Positions 62,784 through 64,000 of a stretch of 64,000 nt of DNA are shown here, piece after piece. The notes below the pieces were generated by a model, which was not told where the DNA came from, did not search any database, and worked only from the letters and a program-made list of their open reading frames with translations. A program made the translations under genes and the position numbers. Origin of the DNA: CAZUGA01 sp964619885 (GTDB taxonomy: Bacteria > Pseudomonadota > Gammaproteobacteria > Methylococcales > UBA1147); NCBI GenBank assembly GCA_964619885.1, contig CAZUGA010000020.1, forward strand, positions 14,544 to 78,543. Reading direction: 5' to 3'. Numbering within the stretch: the first letter of the stretch is position 1; every line of letters begins with the position of its first letter.

Positions 62784-62868
62784 GCCGATGTGGTGGAATT
62801 GGTAGACACGCTATCTTGAGGGGGTAGTGACGTAAGTCGTGCCGGTTCAAGTCCGGCCATCGGCACCA
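62784..62868 (+). tRNA. tRNA-Leu, anticodon GAG
   Basis: 85 nt with encoded CCA. Acceptor stem GCCGATG / CATCGGC, D-arm GTGGAATTGGTAGACAC, anticodon stem CTATC / GGTAG with loop TTGAGGG (anticodon GAG, reading CUC/CUU), a long class II variable arm GAC-GTAA-GTC, and T-arm GCCGG-TTCAAGT-CCGGC. Close to E. coli leuU, which is also next to secG. Confidence 0.98.
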
Positions 62869-62896
62869 CATAATACCGGTTATTTCCGGACCTTTA

Positions 62897-62933
62897 TAAA
62901 AGCCCTGGATCTGTCAAGATCCAGGGCTTTTTT
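62897..62933 (+). terminator. Rho-independent terminator after tRNA-Leu
   Basis: Stem AAAAGCCCTGGATC / GATCCAGGGCTTTT around a 6-nt loop (TGTCAA), with a run of six Ts in the right flank. Textbook terminator for the secG-tRNA transcript. Confidence 0.95.
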
Positions 62934-63106
62934 GTTATATGGTTATGAACAGAATGCGGGTTGCACTACCGATGGATGTTACTTTTCTGTTTTAGATGGT
63001 GATTTTTGTTTGTTTTCCCGAAACACCTGGATGCCGGGTAATAGTTGGGATTCTTGTTTTAAATTCGAGCTATACTCAATTTATCGTTTTTAATTCAACC
63101 CTAGTC

Positions 63107-63991
63107 ATGCAATTCATTCGTATTAATCCAAATGATATTAAAATTGGTCAGCCGCTACCATGGTCGGTCTATTGCGCGGAACAAGCGATGTTACTGCAAA
63201 AAGGGACGCTGATATCTTCAAAACAGCAGATTGGCACTTTCGTTGAACGAGGGCTTTTTCGTCGATTAAGCCCAGAAGAAGTTGCAAAATCAGAATTGAA
63301 GCTCACGCCAAACGAAAAACGCTTAAATCCTTTCGCGGCTAAAGAAGAATGGAGTAGCGAATTGGCGAAACTGTTACCTGTAATAGTCGCAGGTGAAGCC
63401 GTAAATGTTTGTAGTCGTATCGAATCTATGACGGCAAACTTACAGAAGATTTGTGATTATGATGCAGATACTCTACTGGCGGCAATTCATCTGTCGCGTG
63501 GTTTTGCTTATACCGTTGTCCATCCGGTCCACACAGCAATTTTGTGCGAATTGCTCGGCAAGCGGTTGAAACTGGAGGCGGAGGAGCGTCGAAGTATTTT
63601 GGCTGCAGCCCTAACTATGAACCTGGGTATGTTAGAGCTGCAAGACGTACTGTTCGCTCAGCAAACGCCACTAACCGACACACAAAAAAAAGAAATTTTC
63701 TCGCATCCATCCCAAAGCATGAAGATGCTCAAACAAGTTGGCGTGACGGATGAGCTTTGGCTCGAAGCGGTTGGATCCCACCATGAGAAAGTGGATGGTA
63801 GCGGGTACCCGAAACGTTTGCTAGAAGATCAGATATGCCAAGCGGCAAGAATTATCGCATTGGCGGATATGTATTCGGCGTTGATTACACCGAGGATGCA
63901 CCGAAGTTCGCTTATGCCCAAGGAGGCATTGAAATCTGTTTTTGAAAGTAAGCGTCCGTCCGTACCATCTATAGAAATAGTTGTGAACTGA
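63107..63991 (+). CDS. HD-GYP domain protein with degenerate HD motif
   Basis: 294 aa from the ATG at 63107. N-terminal part (about 3-55) resembles the DUF3391-like sensory module found before HD-GYP domains (IKIGQPLPWSVYCAEQAMLLQKGTLI). The HD-GYP part (about 135-265) keeps His142, His200, HHEKVDGSGYP (225-235) and ADMYSAL, but the HDxGK motif is replaced by MNLGM (171-175), so both catalytic HD residues are gone. It probably cannot hydrolyse c-di-GMP and may bind it or act as a scaffold. The upstream in-frame start at 62996 overlaps no conserved sequence. Confidence 0.85.
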   Translation: MQFIRINPNDIKIGQPLPWSVYCAEQAMLLQKGTLISSKQQIGTFVERGLFRRLSPEEVAKSELKLTPNEKRLNPFAAKEEWSSELAKLLPVIVAGEAVNVCSRIESMTANLQKICDYDADTLLAAIHLSRGFAYTVVHPVHTAILCELLGKRLKLEAEERRSILAAALTMNLGMLELQDVLFAQQTPLTDTQKKEIFSHPSQSMKMLKQVGVTDELWLEAVGSHHEKVDGSGYPKRLLEDQICQAARIIALADMYSALITPRMHRSSLMPKEALKSVFESKRPSVPSIEIVVN

Positions 63992-64000
63992 TATTCTCCG

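Noticed and set aside
1..64000. CRISPR arrays, insertion sequences, prophage genes, integrases, rRNA
   Set aside because: None seen on reading both strands; all long frames belong to recognised core or small accessory genes.

Overview
The window is a stretch of ordinary gammaproteobacterial core chromosome. By eye the G+C is in the mid-40s percent (estimate, not computed). Gene order supports the assignment: pyrG-kdsA-eno-ftsB-ispD-ispF-truD, surE-pcm-yqaA...nlpD-rpoS, recN/nadK beside hrcA-grpE-dnaK-dnaJ-dapB-carAB-greA-yhbY-rlmE-ftsH-glmM-tpiA-secG-tRNA-Leu. KDO synthesis, lipoproteins and UppP point to a Gram-negative cell with an outer membrane. RpoS, c-di-GMP proteins, amino-acid biosynthesis and an H-NS-like protein suggest a free-living rather than reduced genome. 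I cannot resolve the lineage further. I saw no mobile element, CRISPR array, rRNA, phage gene or defence island.

Layout. 1-7.9 kb: end of pyrG, then kdsA, eno, ftsB, ispDF, truD, uppP, surE, pcm and a DedA-like yqaA, tightly packed and often overlapping. 8-17 kb is the most accessory part: a REC-GGDEF diguanylate cyclase, a HopJ-family protein, an isochorismatase-fold hydrolase, a PilZ protein, tesA divergent from a YbbA/YbbP-type ABC exporter, an orphan membrane protein, and a pair made of a VWA protein and a membrane J-domain protein that leads into nlpD-rpoS. 19-25 kb: alaC-hom-thrC (alanine/threonine) and recJ. 25-31.5 kb: a SUF iron-sulfur operon (Rrf2 regulator, sufBCDSU and a Rieske ferredoxin) with a recognisable promoter/operator. 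31.7-37.3 kb: prfB with its programmed frameshift, lysS, a FliL-like exported protein, nagZ, hpt and a methylthioinosine-type phosphorylase. 37.4-41.8 kb: mfd and an H-NS family gene. 42-50.8 kb: recN and nadK, divergent from the CIRCE-controlled hrcA-grpE-dnaK-dnaJ heat-shock cluster, then dapB. 51-62.9 kb: a putative Arg-rich leader minigene, carAB, greA, yhbY, rlmE, ftsH, glmM, tpiA, secG and tRNA-Leu(GAG) with a strong terminator. The window ends with an HD-GYP protein whose catalytic HD pair is lost.

Most genes are housekeeping, and no entirely new system is evident. The signals most worth a second look are regulatory or small: the 11-codon Arg-rich minigene coupled to carA, the dyad over the suf promoter, the hairpin in front of dnaJ, the 16-bp inverted repeat across the ybbP stop codon, the VWA/J-protein pair, and the degenerate HD-GYP protein. 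Three genes carry c-di-GMP-type domains (a diguanylate cyclase with an intact I-site, a PilZ effector and the defective HD-GYP). Many starts are TTG or GTG.
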